47,306 bases of DNA from Neoconidiobolus thromboides FSU 785 (taxonomy: Eukaryota > Entomophthoromycota > Entomophthoromycetes > Entomophthorales > Neoconidiobolaceae), in contig MU626411.1 of NCBI GenBank assembly GCA_025603075.1, positions 1 to 47,306 of the forward strand, read 5' to 3'. The translations under genes were made by a program, and so were the position numbers. The notes beneath the pieces are model-generated. The model was not told where the DNA came from, did no database searches, and saw only the letters and a program-made list of their open reading frames with translations. Of this stretch, positions 47,051 through 47,306 are shown one piece after another (the first letter of the stretch is position 1; each line of letters begins with the position of its first letter).

Positions 47051-47088
47051 CCTCCGACTCTTTCAAGATTTTCAAAAAGATCCGGAGG
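47051..47088. repeat. GC-rich hairpin
   Basis: CCTCCG (47051-47056) pairs with CGGAGG (47083-47088), and TCTTT (47059-47063) with AAAGA (47076-47080), leaving a 2x2 internal loop and a 12-nt loop. It stands out in DNA that is otherwise very AT-rich. No gene or known RNA is recognised around it. Confidence 0.5.
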
Positions 47089-47306
47089 TCTTATGAAGGC
47101 AATCTTACTTTTATTCTAGCTGATTAAAGTATATAAAAATCAGGACATAATGGGTAGTTATTAGATAGAATCTGTATCATTACATTAGGTGACATTTACT
47201 AAATTAAGTAACTAGATATTGTGAAATATCGCTTCGTCAGTCCCATGGTTAATTATTTTGATTTGTTATGAGAATTTCTAGTTCCACCCAAAAGAATATT
47301 ATCTTC

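Larger units (their letters stand above)
45419..47306. other. Right-end intergenic region, no supported gene
   Basis: 1.9 kb of AT-rich DNA. It holds two + oriented repeat copies (46388-46495 and 46683-46786) and a GC-rich hairpin (47051-47088). A slightly less AT-rich patch at about 46170-46290 has stops in every frame and no tRNA-like structure. Nothing else is supported. Confidence 0.6.

Noticed and set aside
1..47306. CRISPR arrays, rRNA, telomeric repeats, secondary-metabolite cluster
   Set aside because: No regularly spaced identical repeats, no rRNA-like or telomere-like tracts, and no polyketide/NRPS or tailoring genes. FAS here is the primary-metabolism enzyme.

Overview
The window is nuclear DNA from an AT-rich fungus. 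Genes carry short GT-AG introns (about 43-60 nt, donors mostly GTAAG, several with TACTAAC-like branch points). The gene content is fungal: a fused fungal type I fatty acid synthase, a SUN-family wall protein, an Slm1-like PH protein and a TVP18-type Golgi protein. The combination of very low GC, compact introns, a single-chain FAS and a lineage-expanded kelch-like membrane protein family suggests an early-diverging lineage such as Entomophthoromycotina (Conidiobolus sensu lato). That placement is an inference from memory, not a database result.

Layout, left to right: a possible 66-aa secreted peptide (39-239); two copies of a short repeat element; a minus-strand MFS sugar transporter (773-2306, three exons, rebuilt here); an EMC8/9 gene (2766-3459, +, four exons); a TVP18 gene (3461-4198, -, seven exons) whose stop lies one base from the EMC8 stop; a dual-specificity phosphatase (5580-6425, -); and an aldo-keto reductase (7729-8604, -). 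A gene-poor 5 kb stretch follows with three repeat copies. Then come a SUN-family (GH132) secreted protein (13658-14854, +), an Slm1/2-like PH-domain protein with C-terminal tandem repeats (16599-19022, +) and a 15-exon acetoacetyl-CoA synthetase (19184-21949, -), whose spliced model is 672 aa.

From 22.8 to 27.6 kb lie three broken copies of a single-pass kelch-like membrane protein: one on + with an otherwise intact frame and two in-frame stops, and two decayed copies on -. An intact paralogue sits at 43994-45418. The right half is dominated by an uninterrupted 11.9 kb reading frame (30295-42156) for a 3953-aa fatty acid synthase with the order AT-ER-DH-MPT-ACP-KR-KS-PPT, i.e. the beta and alpha subunits fused. 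An orphan 214-aa gene (42905-43549) separates it from the intact kelch-like gene. The last 1.9 kb holds two more repeat copies and no supported gene.

The genes are not an operon or an obvious biosynthetic cluster. There are loose functional themes: lipid synthesis (FAS, acetoacetyl-CoA synthetase), secretory-pathway membranes (EMC8, TVP18), plasma-membrane and wall biology (Slm-like, SUN, sugar transporter), and a candidate receptor-like family with a variable ectodomain and a strongly conserved cytoplasmic tail. At least nine copies of a ~100-bp palindromic-ended element (termini TGGGGATGT/ACATCCCCA, usually flanked by TA) are scattered in the intergenic DNA and look like a MITE family.
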